From NCBI RefSeq assembly GCF_013408295.1, contig NZ_JACBYQ010000002.1:806001-870000 (forward strand): 64,000 nucleotides of DNA, in the 5' to 3' direction. The DNA comes from Psychromicrobium silvestre. Lineage in GTDB: Bacteria > Actinomycetota > Actinomycetes > Actinomycetales > Micrococcaceae. This document shows, one piece after another, positions 30,252-39,641 of this stretch (the first letter of the stretch is position 1; each line of letters begins with the position of its first letter). The position numbers and the translations under genes are program-made. A model generated the notes under the pieces. The model was not told the DNA's origin, did no database searches, and was given only the letters and a program-made list of their open reading frames with translations.

Positions 30252-31466
30252 TTATGTTCCCGAGCGCCTCCGGCTTACTTCGGCCCCGCCACAAAGTTCG
30301 CGATAGCTCAATGGCTTCGCGATAGCCCATTGTCGCGACATTGAGCTATCGCGATTCGGCAGGCTATCGCGAGTTGAGGAGGAGTCCGCGTGCTCGAGGT
30401 CTTCGCTGTCCTCGACAAGGGCGGCGATGTTTCGGATGAACAGCACCAGCCAGCCGAAGATTATCGCCGTAGTGACCAGTTCCATCCCGGTCAGGTTGTA
30501 ATAGCCAAAGGGAAAGAACAGCAGCACGGAAAAACCTGCTCCGGCTAACAGCACCCAGGAGGTGACGAAAAAGCTACGCGGAAAGCTGGGGACCCACCAG
30601 GGCAGGCAAACGATGATCACCACGAAAACCAGGATCATCCCAATAGCCGAGGTGTTGTGTAGCGGCATGGCCACATCCACCGGTACTAACCCGACCCCGG
30701 CGGCCAGGATACCGAGCAGAACCAGCGACCACTGAATCCGTGAAGCCTGGGTACTGGAGTCGTGATTCAACTCGCTCCAGCGCCGCAGATCCTGAGTCAT
30801 ATAGGAAGCCAGTGTGGTAATTACCAAGCCGGAAACAATCAAGGTGGTGTTGAAGGCGTAGGCGGAGAGTCCGCTGTCACTTGCCCCCAGCACGCTGAAG
30901 TTGATCTCCCACCAGCTTGGGTTGTCCGTTGTCACCATCGAAGTCAATGCACCGCTGACCAAGAAGATCGCCAGCAAATTCGACAGTGAGTAGGTGTTGA
31001 TTCTGGCTCCGGAGAGGTAGACCGCATAGCCGCTCGCGGCGCAGCTGAGGCCGACAAAGAGGCCGCCAGCGAAGGGATCCAGGGTCAGTCCGGTGAAGGC
31101 GTTCTGGAAAAGGTAGAACACGGCCTGGCCGAGCATGAAGGCGATGGCCGCATGCGCGAAGGCTAGCGCTGCCACGTCGAGAATCCGCCGGGCCAAGGCG
31201 GAGCGTCGAAGCCAACTGGATTCCGGCCCGCGCAATGAGGAAACGTAGCTTGCCGAAAAGACTCCGGCACCCACGACGGCGGCAAATAAGCTGGAGAGCG
31301 AACCCACCGAGCCATCCCCGGAGAGTGCGGGACGCTTACCCAGGAAAATAACAAAGGCCAGCACGGTGAACAACACCATCGCCAGCAAGGCGATCAGGGC
31401 CGCCCGGGATTCAATGCTGACCGCTGTGCGTCGCTGCCTGCTTGATTTGTCGGTGGAACCGGACAC
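30252..31466 (-). CDS. Membrane protein with a C-terminus built from a palindromic repeat element
   Basis: A 404-residue membrane protein with about ten predicted helices; it resembles DUF998-like proteins in general layout, but the family is uncertain. The GTG at 31466 overlaps the nadE stop by one base (TAGTG). The hydrophobic part ends at about residue 350. The last 40 residues are hydrophilic and are translated through the repeat copy at 30297-30372 (visible as NRDSSMSRQWAIAKPLSYRE), so the native end was probably replaced or extended when the element arrived. The gene sits in a colinear run with nadE and the ABC module. Confidence 0.75.
   Translation of the reverse strand: MSGSTDKSSRQRRTAVSIESRAALIALLAMVLFTVLAFVIFLGKRPALSGDGSVGSLSSLFAAVVGAGVFSASYVSSLRGPESSWLRRSALARRILDVAALAFAHAAIAFMLGQAVFYLFQNAFTGLTLDPFAGGLFVGLSCAASGYAVYLSGARINTYSLSNLLAIFLVSGALTSMVTTDNPSWWEINFSVLGASDSGLSAYAFNTTLIVSGLVITTLASYMTQDLRRWSELNHDSSTQASRIQWSLVLLGILAAGVGLVPVDVAMPLHNTSAIGMILVFVVIIVCLPWWVPSFPRSFFVTSWVLLAGAGFSVLLFFPFGYYNLTGMELVTTAIIFGWLVLFIRNIAALVEDSEDLEHADSSSTRDSLPNRDSSMSRQWAIAKPLSYRELCGGAEVSRRRSGT
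30297..30372. repeat. Palindromic dispersed element, family 1, copy A
   Basis: 76 bp opening with TTCGCGATAGCTCA and containing TTGAGCTATCGCGA as the opposing arm. It shares order and sequence with copies B (43878) and C (45806), diverging most at its right end. Unlike those copies it lies inside a reading frame. Confidence 0.8.
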
Positions 31467-32311
31467 TACCGCGAAGCTCGCGATTCGGCAGGCTGCCACC
31501 ATTCATCGAGTAGCGATACCGGCACGGTGCGCTTGTGGCGGGTGATCAGGTAGCGTTTTTCGATGCGTTCGGCCACCTCGGCGGCCACCTCGCGGCCTTC
31601 CAGATAATCGTCGATGTCATCGTAGGAGATGCCTAGCTCGTCCTCATCGGCCCGGCCGGGCACGCCGTCGAGCAGATCAGCCGTCGGCACCTTGGTGTAG
31701 ATCCGTTCGGCCGCTCCGAGTTCTTTGAGCAGCTGCCGGTTCTGCCGTTTATTCAAGGTGAACAGCGGCAGTACGTCCGCGCCGCCGTCGCCGAATTTGG
31801 TGAAGAAACCGGTCACCGATTCTGCACCGTGATCGGTGCCGATCACCAGCAGATTGTGCTCCCCGGCCAGGGCATACTGGGCCACCATTCGCGCCCGAGC
31901 CTTGATATTGCCCTTGCTGAAATCGCTCAATTGTTCGCCGGTGGTGGTTTCGTATTCTGCTTCTAAGCCGTCGACGCCGGGAGCCACGTTGAAGGTCCAG
32001 GAACGGTCCGCTTGGATGAACTCCAGCGCCGCCTGAGCGTCGTCTTCGTCCTTCTGGGTGTTGTAAGGCAACCGCACAGCCGTGAAGCTCGCTTCATAGC
32101 CCTCGGCCCGTAGCTTCTCGGCGGCGAGCTGGCCAAGCCTTCCGGCTAGGGAAGAGTCCAGGCCACCGGAGATGCCCAGCACAAAACCCTTGGTGTGGCT
32201 GGCTTTGGCGTACTCGGCTAGGAAGTCCACCCGCTTCTGGATTTCCTGCGCGGGGTCGATGGTGGCTTTAACGCCCAGCTCGGCAATGATTTCGGCCTGA
32301 AGTTCTCGCAT
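31466..32311 (-). CDS. nadE: NH3-dependent NAD(+) synthetase
   Basis: Adenylates deamido-NAD and amidates it to NAD using free ammonia; no glutaminase domain is present. The 281 residues hold the PP-loop SGGLDSS at 48-54 and the family segment [20 protein letters not shown]. The start at 32311 gives the normal family N-terminus ([14 protein letters not shown]). The final residues (PAESRASR) are encoded by DNA sharing 17 bp with repeat copy A, so the C-terminal tail may derive from a decayed repeat. Confidence 0.95.
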   Translation of the reverse strand: MRELQAEIIAELGVKATIDPAQEIQKRVDFLAEYAKASHTKGFVLGISGGLDSSLAGRLGQLAAEKLRAEGYEASFTAVRLPYNTQKDEDDAQAALEFIQADRSWTFNVAPGVDGLEAEYETTTGEQLSDFSKGNIKARARMVAQYALAGEHNLLVIGTDHGAESVTGFFTKFGDGGADVLPLFTLNKRQNRQLLKELGAAERIYTKVPTADLLDGVPGRADEDELGISYDDIDDYLEGREVAAEVAERIEKRYLITRHKRTVPVSLLDEWWQPAESRASR

Positions 32312-32366
32312 GTAAAAAGCCTACTCCCCGAAAGTTTCGGCAAGATTTCATGGCGACCGCTGTCGA

Positions 32367-33389
32367 TTAACTGCGCGCCGGGCCGGTGGACTGCCGCACC
32401 GTGAGGTGGGTGGGCAGCACCCCGAGGGTGCGGCTGACGCCACGCTCCCCAAGACCTTGATCGAAGGGCCGCACCCGGCTCAGCAGCATACTGATCGCCA
32501 CTCGTCCGGCCTGCTCAATCGGGGCGGTGATAGTGGTGAGCGGTGGATTACAGAAATCGGCACCGAAGATGTCATCGCAACCGATCACACTGATGTCTTC
32601 GGGCACTCGGACTCCGCGGGCCGCAAAGCGTTGCAGCATGCCGATGGCGATCAGGTCGTTGAAGACCACGCAGGCACTCGCCCCCGAGTGTAAGGCTGCG
32701 TCGGCGGCGGCCGCGCCGGAGGTGGTCTTGGGCGCGAAAGGGCCGAGCTTGCTGATTCGCAGTCCGAGTCGGCTGGCCTGTTCCTCGAAGGCGATCAAGC
32801 GGCGGGCATTCGACCAAGAGCCGACCGGGCCTGCGAGATAGGCAATGTGCTGGTGGCCTAGGGAGAGCAGATGTTCCAGCGCCTGCCCCACGGACTGCGG
32901 GGTATCGATAATGACGGTGGGCACCCCCGGCACGCCGCGGTTGATGGTTACCGCCGGAGTCTGTTCCACCACGCCCAGGATCTGCTCATCGCTGAGTCTG
33001 GAGGCGGCGAGCACCACCCCGTCACAGGACTGTCTGAGTTTATTGAGTGCTTCCGCCTCCACCTCGGCGGATTCCTCGGTATCGACCAGAAGCTGGGTGT
33101 AGCCGGCCGCCTTGAGCTGGTGCTGTGAACCGCGGATGATGTCGAAGTAGAAGGGATTGGTGGCATCCGGCACCAGTACGGCAATAGCCCCGGTGCGCCC
33201 GGAACTCAAGGCTCGGGCTTGTGAGCTGGGAACGTAGTTGAGCTCGGCGGCGACCTGCTCCACCAGCTTGCGGGTTCTCACGCTTACACGTTCCGGATTG
33301 CTTAGCGCCCGGGACACGGTGGAGGTGGCTACCCCCGCGGCCTCCGCCACATCGCGGATGGTGGGTGCCGCCGTCGGACTTTTCTTCAT
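32367..33389 (-). CDS. LacI-family regulator of the hexuronate operon
   Basis: A 340-residue repressor with HTH at residues 10-29 (TIRDVAEAAGVATSTVSRAL) and a complete sugar-sensing domain. The ATG at 33389 follows AGGAGG, while upstream starts add residues before the HTH. It is divergent from the hexuronate operon with a GGCAAACGATTGCC palindrome between them. By context the effector is likely a uronate or a downstream intermediate. Confidence 0.9.
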   Translation of the reverse strand: MKKSPTAAPTIRDVAEAAGVATSTVSRALSNPERVSVRTRKLVEQVAAELNYVPSSQARALSSGRTGAIAVLVPDATNPFYFDIIRGSQHQLKAAGYTQLLVDTEESAEVEAEALNKLRQSCDGVVLAASRLSDEQILGVVEQTPAVTINRGVPGVPTVIIDTPQSVGQALEHLLSLGHQHIAYLAGPVGSWSNARRLIAFEEQASRLGLRISKLGPFAPKTTSGAAAADAALHSGASACVVFNDLIAIGMLQRFAARGVRVPEDISVIGCDDIFGADFCNPPLTTITAPIEQAGRVAISMLLSRVRPFDQGLGERGVSRTLGVLPTHLTVRQSTGPARS

Positions 33390-33441
33390 CCTGGCTCCTC
33401 CTTCCTGACTGGGCACCATCAGATCACTTTTGGCAATTTTT

Positions 33442-33455
33442 GGCAAACGATTGCC
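33442..33455. promoter_or_regulatory. Candidate operator for the hexuronate LacI regulator
   Basis: GGCAAACGATTGCC is an inverted repeat (GGCAA and TTGCC around a central CG) in the divergent region between the LacI gene and the importer genes. A further TTTGGCAA half-site lies just upstream at 33429. The form is typical of LacI-family operators. Confidence 0.6.
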
Positions 33456-33557
33456 GTGACTTGCTGAACATTCTTAGACTCAAACAACTCGGCACATGTG
33501 ACCCGGCTCACTCGCGCGCAACCGGTTGGTGCCATGACATCTCGACGAGGAGAAGAT

Positions 33558-34907
33558 ATGAGATTCGGCCAAACCAGAAGACTTGCATCCAGAGGACTTG
33601 CGGTAGCCACCGTGGTCACCCTTTCCGCTCTTACGCTGAGCGCCTGTGGCAGCTCCGACGGCGGCTCGACTAACGGCTCCGGCAAGACGCTCGATGTGCT
33701 GGTCAACGTGAACACGCTTTATCCCGATCAGCAGAAACAGTGGATGGACGATATGTCCAGCAAGTTCAAGGCCGAAACCGGAGCAGAGCTGAAGTACGAA
33801 ACCTTCACGAGCGCCAATGACGAACTGACCAAGATTCAGACTTCGGTCGTTTCGGGCCAAGGCCCGGATGTCTACAGCCTGGGCACCACCTTCACCCCAA
33901 CCGCCTACGCCACAAAGGCCTTCGTCACCTTGAGCAGCGACGATTGGACCAAGGTGGGTGGTAAAGATCGCTTCAACCAGGCAACTTTGGGCATCTCCGG
34001 CCCGGATGCAGCCCATCAGGTGGGCGTTCCCTTCGTCAGCCGCCCCTTTGTGCTCGCCTACAACAAGGACATGCTCAAGGCCGCAGGCTTCGATAAGCCA
34101 GCCACCAGTTGGGACGGCCTGCTGGAGCAGGCCAAGAAGATGACCGGCAATGGTAAATACGGCATGGCCGTTGGCTACAAGGACAATTTCGACCCCTGGA
34201 AGTTCATCTGGGCAATGTCCACCCAGGCGGGTAATCCGCTGGTGGACGGCAGCAAAGCCAAACTCGATGATCCGGCCGTGAAAAAAGCCTACGAAACTTA
34301 TTTCGGTTGGCTGAGCAAGGACAAGGTGGTGGACCCGGCATCGGTCGGCTGGACCAATAGTCAGGCGCTCGCCGCCTTCTCCCAAGGCAAGACCGGCTTC
34401 ATGCTGATGACCACGGCTAGCTCCATTGTCAGCCTGGACAAGTCCGCCCTGGCCGGGAAGTACGCCTTTGGACTGATGCCGACCACGGCACCCGGGCAGA
34501 GCACTCCCGGCAGCACCCCGGCCGCAAGCATCCTCTCCGGCGACAATCTGGTGGTGGCCGACTACTCGCAGCAAAAGGATCTGGCCTTCGCCTATATCAA
34601 GCTGGCTACCTCCAAGGAGGAGCAGCTGAACTACAACAAGATCTTCGGCGATCTGCCTGCCAACGCCGAGGCGCTGAAAAGTCTCACCGATCCCAAGCTC
34701 GCACCGATCACCGATGCGGCCACCAAATCCTTCGCCACTCCCTTCACCGGGGCCTGGGGTGACATTCAGCTCGCCTTGACCAACGTCGTCGTGCAATCCA
34801 TTCCGGATCTATCCCAAAGCGGAGTATCGGACGCCTCGTTGCAGCAACTCCTCAGCGATGCACAGAGCAAGGCTCAGTCCTCGCTCGACCGGGCTGCGAA
34901 AGGCTGA
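33558..34907 (+). CDS. CUT1 substrate-binding lipoprotein of the hexuronate operon
   Basis: A 449-residue binding protein. The ATG at 33558 follows GAGGAGAAG, and the N-terminus then has basic residues, a hydrophobic stretch and the lipobox LSAC. The mature part is a family 1 solute-binding fold (VVSGQGPDVYSLGTTFTPTA, GKTGFMLMTTASSIVSLDKS). It is the first gene of a nine-gene operon. The ligand is probably a uronic-acid-containing sugar or glucuronide rather than free glucuronate, because CUT1 systems usually import oligosaccharides or glycosides. Confidence 0.9.
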   Translation: MRFGQTRRLASRGLAVATVVTLSALTLSACGSSDGGSTNGSGKTLDVLVNVNTLYPDQQKQWMDDMSSKFKAETGAELKYETFTSANDELTKIQTSVVSGQGPDVYSLGTTFTPTAYATKAFVTLSSDDWTKVGGKDRFNQATLGISGPDAAHQVGVPFVSRPFVLAYNKDMLKAAGFDKPATSWDGLLEQAKKMTGNGKYGMAVGYKDNFDPWKFIWAMSTQAGNPLVDGSKAKLDDPAVKKAYETYFGWLSKDKVVDPASVGWTNSQALAAFSQGKTGFMLMTTASSIVSLDKSALAGKYAFGLMPTTAPGQSTPGSTPAASILSGDNLVVADYSQQKDLAFAYIKLATSKEEQLNYNKIFGDLPANAEALKSLTDPKLAPITDAATKSFATPFTGAWGDIQLALTNVVVQSIPDLSQSGVSDASLQQLLSDAQSKAQSSLDRAAKG

Positions 34908-34910
34908 GCC

Positions 34911-35906
34911 TTGAGCACCGGAACTGCGAAGCGACGGCGGGGGCCGAACGAGCGGAACAGGCCCCTGTGGATGTTGATCCCGGGTGGCTTGCTGATGGTC
35001 CTGGTGATCATCGTGCCACTGCTGCTCGGGGTGTACATGTCCACCTTGAACCTGGACCAGTACACGCTGCGTAAATGGATTTCGGCACCGTTTATCGGCA
35101 TCGAGAACTTCATCGAAGCGCTCACCGCGACGGATTTGCTGCGCTCGGTGTGGCTCAGCCTGTCCTATTCGCTGCTGGCGATGGCGGTGACCATTCCGCT
35201 GGGCGTGCTCGCCGCAGTCGCCACCCAGAACAAGTTCCGGGGTCGCGGACTGGTCCGTTCGATCTTTCTGATCCCCTATGTGCTGCCGTCCTTCGTGGTG
35301 GCCACGGTGTGGCGGACCATGTTCCAGCCGGGCGGGGTGATCGATCATGCGCTCTCCGGCATTGGTCTGCACCCCGGTCTCTGGCTGAACGGCCCGAACA
35401 GCTATTGGACGCTGATCATCGTGCAGATCTGGGCTTCCTGGCCGTTTGTCTACATGCTGGCGCTCTCCGGTCTGCAAGCCGTGGACCACGAGGTGCATGA
35501 GGCGGCCGCGTTGGACGGTGCGCTCTGGTGGCGAAAGCTGCGCTACGTGGTTTTCCCCTACTTGAAGGGGCCGCTTTCGCTCGCCTTCTTGGTGGGCATC
35601 CTGCACCACATCAATAACTTCACCCTGCCCTATGTGCTCTTCGGCCTGCCCGCACCCTCGGATGTGAACGTGCTGCCGATCCTGACCTATGTGACCAGTT
35701 TCCAAAGCTTCCGTTTCGGGCTGAGTGCGGCAATGGCACTGGTTTCCCTGGTGCTGGTAGCCATCCCGCTCTTCGTCTATTTGCGAGCGGTCAAGCTGGA
35801 CGACGGCGACCAACCGGCTAAGCGGCGGAAGTCGCCCAAACGGGCGGACCGTTTCACAACGGACAGCCCTTCGGGTGCCGTTGCTACCGAGGAGGTATTG
35901 GTATGA
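34911..35906 (+). CDS. Sugar ABC transporter permease (MalF type), hexuronate operon
   Basis: A 331-residue permease with TTG start 3 bp after the binding-protein stop and AAAGG upstream. Six predicted helices and the EAA loop HEAAALDGALWWRKLRYVVF. The C-terminal 40 residues are a basic cytoplasmic tail. It overlaps the next gene by 4 bp. Confidence 0.92.
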   Translation: MSTGTAKRRRGPNERNRPLWMLIPGGLLMVLVIIVPLLLGVYMSTLNLDQYTLRKWISAPFIGIENFIEALTATDLLRSVWLSLSYSLLAMAVTIPLGVLAAVATQNKFRGRGLVRSIFLIPYVLPSFVVATVWRTMFQPGGVIDHALSGIGLHPGLWLNGPNSYWTLIIVQIWASWPFVYMLALSGLQAVDHEVHEAAALDGALWWRKLRYVVFPYLKGPLSLAFLVGILHHINNFTLPYVLFGLPAPSDVNVLPILTYVTSFQSFRFGLSAAMALVSLVLVAIPLFVYLRAVKLDDGDQPAKRRKSPKRADRFTTDSPSGAVATEEVLV

Positions 35907-36802
35907 GCGCCGTTGCAACTGCCAGGAAGCCACACAAGCAGAACCGGCAGGCTGAAGTCACCCGATTGTTGCCCCGTCCGCTGCTGGTGGTGGTGATTAC
36001 GGTGCTGGCCGCGGTGGTGTTGATCCCGGTGCTGTACATCTTTTTTGCCTCGATCAACTCGGATATTGCGGTGGCCCGTGGCGATTTCTTCCCCACCGAA
36101 CTGAACTGGGAGAACTACGCCAAGATCTGGACCAGCGTTGGCTTGGCCAAGGGCTTGGCGAATTCTCTGCTGGTGGCGGGCTCAACCGCCGTCGTCTCGG
36201 CGCTGCTCTCGGTGGCTACCGCTTATGTGCTGGTCCGCTTTGCCTTCCGTGGCCGGTTGACCATCCTGCGCGGGTTACTGGGTCTGCAGAGCATTCCCGG
36301 CACCCTGATGCTGCTCCCGGTCTTCGTGCTGTTCTCCTCCGCGGCCAGTTACCTCGGGGTGACCATTATTGGCACCCAATGGGGTCTCTTTCTGACCTAT
36401 CTGACCTTCGCCCTGCCGTTCTCCACCTGGGTGATGGTCACCTATCTGCGGGGTTTGCCGCGCGAGTTGGAAGAGGCCGCGCGGATTGACGGGGCGGGCC
36501 CGCTCGGCGTACTGCTGAGGATCATTTTGCCGCTGAGCTGGCCGGGCATTGTGGTTTCGGCGATCTTCGCTTTTCTGCTCGGCTGGAACGACGTGCTGTT
36601 CGCCTCTGTGATGACCCGGCCGGAAAGCCAAACCGTTGCCGTGGCGCTGCAAATTTTTGGCGCTTCAACCGAAGGTGGCGCGGTTCCCTACTACGGTCAG
36701 ATGATGGCTTCGGCCCTGGTCTGCGCGGCACCCGTGGTGATTCTGTACTTGATTTTCCAACGCTATCTAGTGGGCGGCCTGACCGCCGGAGGAGTGAAGT
36801 AA
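35903..36802 (+). CDS. Sugar ABC transporter permease (MalG type), hexuronate operon
   Basis: A 299-residue permease with six predicted helices and the EAA loop EEAARIDGAGPLGVLLRIIL. Its stop is immediately followed by the ATG of the TIM-barrel gene, so the importer and the enzymes are expressed together. Confidence 0.92.
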   Translation: MSAVATARKPHKQNRQAEVTRLLPRPLLVVVITVLAAVVLIPVLYIFFASINSDIAVARGDFFPTELNWENYAKIWTSVGLAKGLANSLLVAGSTAVVSALLSVATAYVLVRFAFRGRLTILRGLLGLQSIPGTLMLLPVFVLFSSAASYLGVTIIGTQWGLFLTYLTFALPFSTWVMVTYLRGLPRELEEAARIDGAGPLGVLLRIILPLSWPGIVVSAIFAFLLGWNDVLFASVMTRPESQTVAVALQIFGASTEGGAVPYYGQMMASALVCAAPVVILYLIFQRYLVGGLTAGGVK

Positions 36803-37630
36803 ATGGTGGAATGGGCATTGTCCGGTTTCGGTGACGAGATCGACGACGATCCGGTGATCCAGTGCGCGGTGTTGCAAGCCCTCGGCGCCCAACACCTCGA
36901 AGTGCGCAGCGCCTGGGGAGTGAATATTGTCGACTTATCCGAGCAGCAACTGGCTGCGCTCCAGGAACTGCTCGACGCCCGTGAGATGGGGGTTTCCGCA
37001 ATAGCCTCGCCGATTGGCAAGGTCTCGGTGGAACTGCCGGTACAGCACGAACTGGACCGGCTAGACCGCGCCATAGCCGCCGCCAAAGCCTTGGGTACCC
37101 GGTATATCCGGATCTTCTCGTTTTACTACCCGGGGTCCGCCGAATCGGTACGAGATGCCGTGCTGGAGCGGATGAAAGCTCTGGCCGCCCGTGCGGAGCA
37201 AGCCGGGGTGGTGTTGCTGCATGAGAACGAAAAGGAGATTTACGGGGACACCCCGGAACGAGTGCTCGATATTGTGCGTAGCGTGGATTCACCGGCGCTC
37301 CGCCTCGCCTGGGACGCCGCCAACTTTGTTCAGGTGGGGGTTCGGCCCTTCACCGAGGGCTATGCCCAGCTCCGCCCCTATCTGGAATATCTGCAGGTCA
37401 AGGACGCCGTGCTGGCCGATGGCACGGTGTGCCCGGCCGGTCAGGGCGACGGCGAATTGCTGCGCACCGTGGAGGCACTGCGAGACGACGGCTATACCGG
37501 CTTCGCTTCCTTGGAACCACATCTGGCCGATGCCTTCGCACTGGGTGGTTTCTCCGGACCGGCAGCTTTTGGGGTGGCCGCAAGGGCCTTCGCCTCCGTG
37601 CTCGATCAGGCCGGGGTGGTGGCGAAATGA
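36803..37630 (+). CDS. Sugar phosphate isomerase/epimerase-like TIM-barrel protein 1
   Basis: A 275-residue xylose-isomerase-like (AP_endonuc_2) TIM barrel. Visible family landmarks are HLEVRSAWGVNIVDLS near the N-terminus, LLHENEKEIYGDTPER with a probable metal Glu, LAWDAANF with a metal Asp, and LEYLQVKDA. Members act on sugars as isomerases, epimerases or, in some glycoside pathways, deglycosidases acting on 3-keto sugars. It lies directly after the importer and overlaps the oxidoreductase gene by 4 bp. Confidence 0.82.
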   Translation: MVEWALSGFGDEIDDDPVIQCAVLQALGAQHLEVRSAWGVNIVDLSEQQLAALQELLDAREMGVSAIASPIGKVSVELPVQHELDRLDRAIAAAKALGTRYIRIFSFYYPGSAESVRDAVLERMKALAARAEQAGVVLLHENEKEIYGDTPERVLDIVRSVDSPALRLAWDAANFVQVGVRPFTEGYAQLRPYLEYLQVKDAVLADGTVCPAGQGDGELLRTVEALRDDGYTGFASLEPHLADAFALGGFSGPAAFGVAARAFASVLDQAGVVAK

Positions 37631-38766
37631 GCATCCGGGTTGCCCTGGTGGGCTGCGGCTCCATTGGACGCACGCACGCCGCCGTGATTCTAGAACAGCC
37701 GGAGTTAGAGCTGGTGGCGCTGGTTGATCCGGTGCCGCAGGCTCGGGACTCGCTGGTGACCTTCCTGGCTGGGCGCGCCGAGCCGGCACTTTTCGACAGT
37801 ATTGAGCAGGCACTGGCTACTCCCGATGGCGATGCGGATTTGTTCGTCCTAGCCACCCCGAGTGGCTTGCATATCTCCGGCGCCTTGGAAGTTCTGGAGG
37901 CCGGAAAACACGTAGTGATCGAGAAGCCGCTCGATGTTGATCTCCGCCAGGCTCAGCAGATCGAAGCCGCGGCCTTGCGGGCCGAACAGAACGGTCAACT
38001 GGCCACCGTGATCAGCCAGCACCGCTTTGACCCGGCCAGCCAGGTAGTGGCCGGAGCCGTTTCCTCGGGAAGGTTTGGCCGAGTGACCTCCGCTATCGCC
38101 ACGGTTAGTTGGTGGCGCAGTCAGGGTTATTACGACTCCGGAGACTGGCGTGGCACTTGGGCGATGGACGGCGGTGGGGCGCTGATGAACCAGGGCGTAC
38201 ACACCGTGGATCTACTGCTCTGGTTCCTGGGTAAGCCGGTGCAGATCACCGGTCACACCGGCCTGCTGGCACACCAAGATATTGAGGTGGAAGATACCGC
38301 CGCAGCGGTGATCAGCTTCGAATCCGGCGCGCTCGCCGTGCTGCATGCCACCACGGCGGCCTATCCGGGGCTAAGCGCTTCGGTGCAGCTGATGGGCTCG
38401 CTCGGTTCGGCCCGGGTAGACAACGACAAGCTGCAATATTTCCACACCGCCGCGGAACAGTCCGAGGATGCCCGAATGGGAATGCAGGGGGAGTGGAATC
38501 TCGCCGGCGAGGAATTGGCCAGTTACCCGGCCGAGGTTGTTGCGGTGGCGGACCCAACTGTTTACCCGGTGGGTCATGCGCGGCAGTACCGTGACTTTAT
38601 CGAAGCCATTCAGCAGAGCCGCCCGCCAGCGGTGAGCGTCAGTGATGCGGTTAATGCCTTGGCCTGCGTGCGCGCGGTTTACCTTTCCGCCACCTTGGGG
38701 AAAGCCGTTCGATTTGATGATGTGCTGTCCGGGAAATACAACGATATCGAGGTTCGAGTGCCATGA
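37627..38766 (+). CDS. Gfo/Idh/MocA-family oxidoreductase
   Basis: A 379-residue NAD(P)-dependent sugar dehydrogenase-like protein. The N-terminal Rossmann motif is VALVGCGSIGRTH (residues 4-16), followed by VIEKPLDVD, which carries the family EKP motif, and GGGALMNQGVHTVDLLLWF with the catalytic Lys/His-region landmarks. The ATG at 37627 is in an ATGA overlap; longer readings run into the previous gene. The neighbours suggest oxidation of a uronide or glycoside ring hydroxyl, which is inference. Confidence 0.88.
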   Translation: MSIRVALVGCGSIGRTHAAVILEQPELELVALVDPVPQARDSLVTFLAGRAEPALFDSIEQALATPDGDADLFVLATPSGLHISGALEVLEAGKHVVIEKPLDVDLRQAQQIEAAALRAEQNGQLATVISQHRFDPASQVVAGAVSSGRFGRVTSAIATVSWWRSQGYYDSGDWRGTWAMDGGGALMNQGVHTVDLLLWFLGKPVQITGHTGLLAHQDIEVEDTAAAVISFESGALAVLHATTAAYPGLSASVQLMGSLGSARVDNDKLQYFHTAAEQSEDARMGMQGEWNLAGEELASYPAEVVAVADPTVYPVGHARQYRDFIEAIQQSRPPAVSVSDAVNALACVRAVYLSATLGKAVRFDDVLSGKYNDIEVRVP

Positions 38767-39641
38767 AGTTCTCCGTTTTCACCGCCTCCACCCCGGATTG
38801 GACACCAGAGGAAGCAGTCCGCGAACTCGCCGCGCAGGGCTGGGACGGCATTGAGTGGCGGGTGATCGATCAGCCGGAGGCGAATCCACCGGGATTCTGG
38901 GCCGGGAACCGGGCCACCATCCCGCTGACCGGGCTGGAAGCCGCGGTCCCGAGGCTCAAGGCGCTCACCGATCAGGCCGGCCTGGGCGTTTCCGGGGTGG
39001 GCGGCTATGCGCACTGTGGCCAGCACGACGACGTCGAACGCCTACTAGCCGCAACCGCCGCCTTGGGTGCCCCGCAAGTCAGGGTGGTGGTTCCTGCGCT
39101 CGGCACGGCTGAATGGGGAGGCGAACCGGCCAGCGGCATCTCCTATCCCGAGCTCTTCGAACAGGCTCGTGAGGATTTCCGTTGGGTGGCCGAGCGCGCC
39201 GCCCAACACGGGGTGAAAGCCCTGGTCGAGCTGCACCACCGAACCCTGGTGACCTCAGCATCGGCGGCTCTGCGGCTGCTCGACGGTCTTGATCCGGCCC
39301 ATGTCGGCGTCATTCACGATCTGGGGAATCTGCAGATTGAGGGGCATGAGGACCACCTGGCCGCTTTCCAGATGCTGGGACCCTATTTGGCGCATGTCCA
39401 TATCAAGAACGGCCAATGGCTGAAGACCGGAACCGATGAGTTGGGCGCCGCGCTTTGGCAGCATGAGTGGGCTCCGGTGCAGGAAGGTATCTCCAATGTC
39501 CTGGAGTACCTGCGGACCCTGAAGCAGCATGGCTACGATGGCTGGATAGCCCTTGAAGACTTCTCCACCGTCTTGCCCCTGGCCGAGCGCACCAAGCAGA
39601 ACCAGGAGTTTCTCCGGCGGGCTTGGGCGGCGGCGCAGTGA
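38763..39641 (+). CDS. Sugar phosphate isomerase/epimerase-like TIM-barrel protein 2
   Basis: A second xylose-isomerase-like TIM barrel, 292 residues, clearly different from the first. Landmarks are ALVELHHRTLVTSASAAL with a metal Glu, HVGVIHDLGNLQIEG with metal His/Asp, LAHVHIKNGQW and WIALEDFS with a terminal Glu. It overlaps the preceding oxidoreductase gene and the next gene by 4 bp, so it is part of the same coupled unit. Two non-identical barrels next to one oxidoreductase resemble heteromeric deglycosidase systems. Confidence 0.82.
   Translation: MKFSVFTASTPDWTPEEAVRELAAQGWDGIEWRVIDQPEANPPGFWAGNRATIPLTGLEAAVPRLKALTDQAGLGVSGVGGYAHCGQHDDVERLLAATAALGAPQVRVVVPALGTAEWGGEPASGISYPELFEQAREDFRWVAERAAQHGVKALVELHHRTLVTSASAALRLLDGLDPAHVGVIHDLGNLQIEGHEDHLAAFQMLGPYLAHVHIKNGQWLKTGTDELGAALWQHEWAPVQEGISNVLEYLRTLKQHGYDGWIALEDFSTVLPLAERTKQNQEFLRRAWAAAQ

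Noticed and set aside
32328-32340. Short palindrome CCGAAAGTTTCGG between nadE and LacI genes
   Set aside because: It is only six bases per arm with no loop or T-run and no matching copies; role unclear.
39623-39637. TTG start for uxaC 15 bp upstream
   Set aside because: The GTG in the GTGA overlap matches the pattern of every other junction in the operon.
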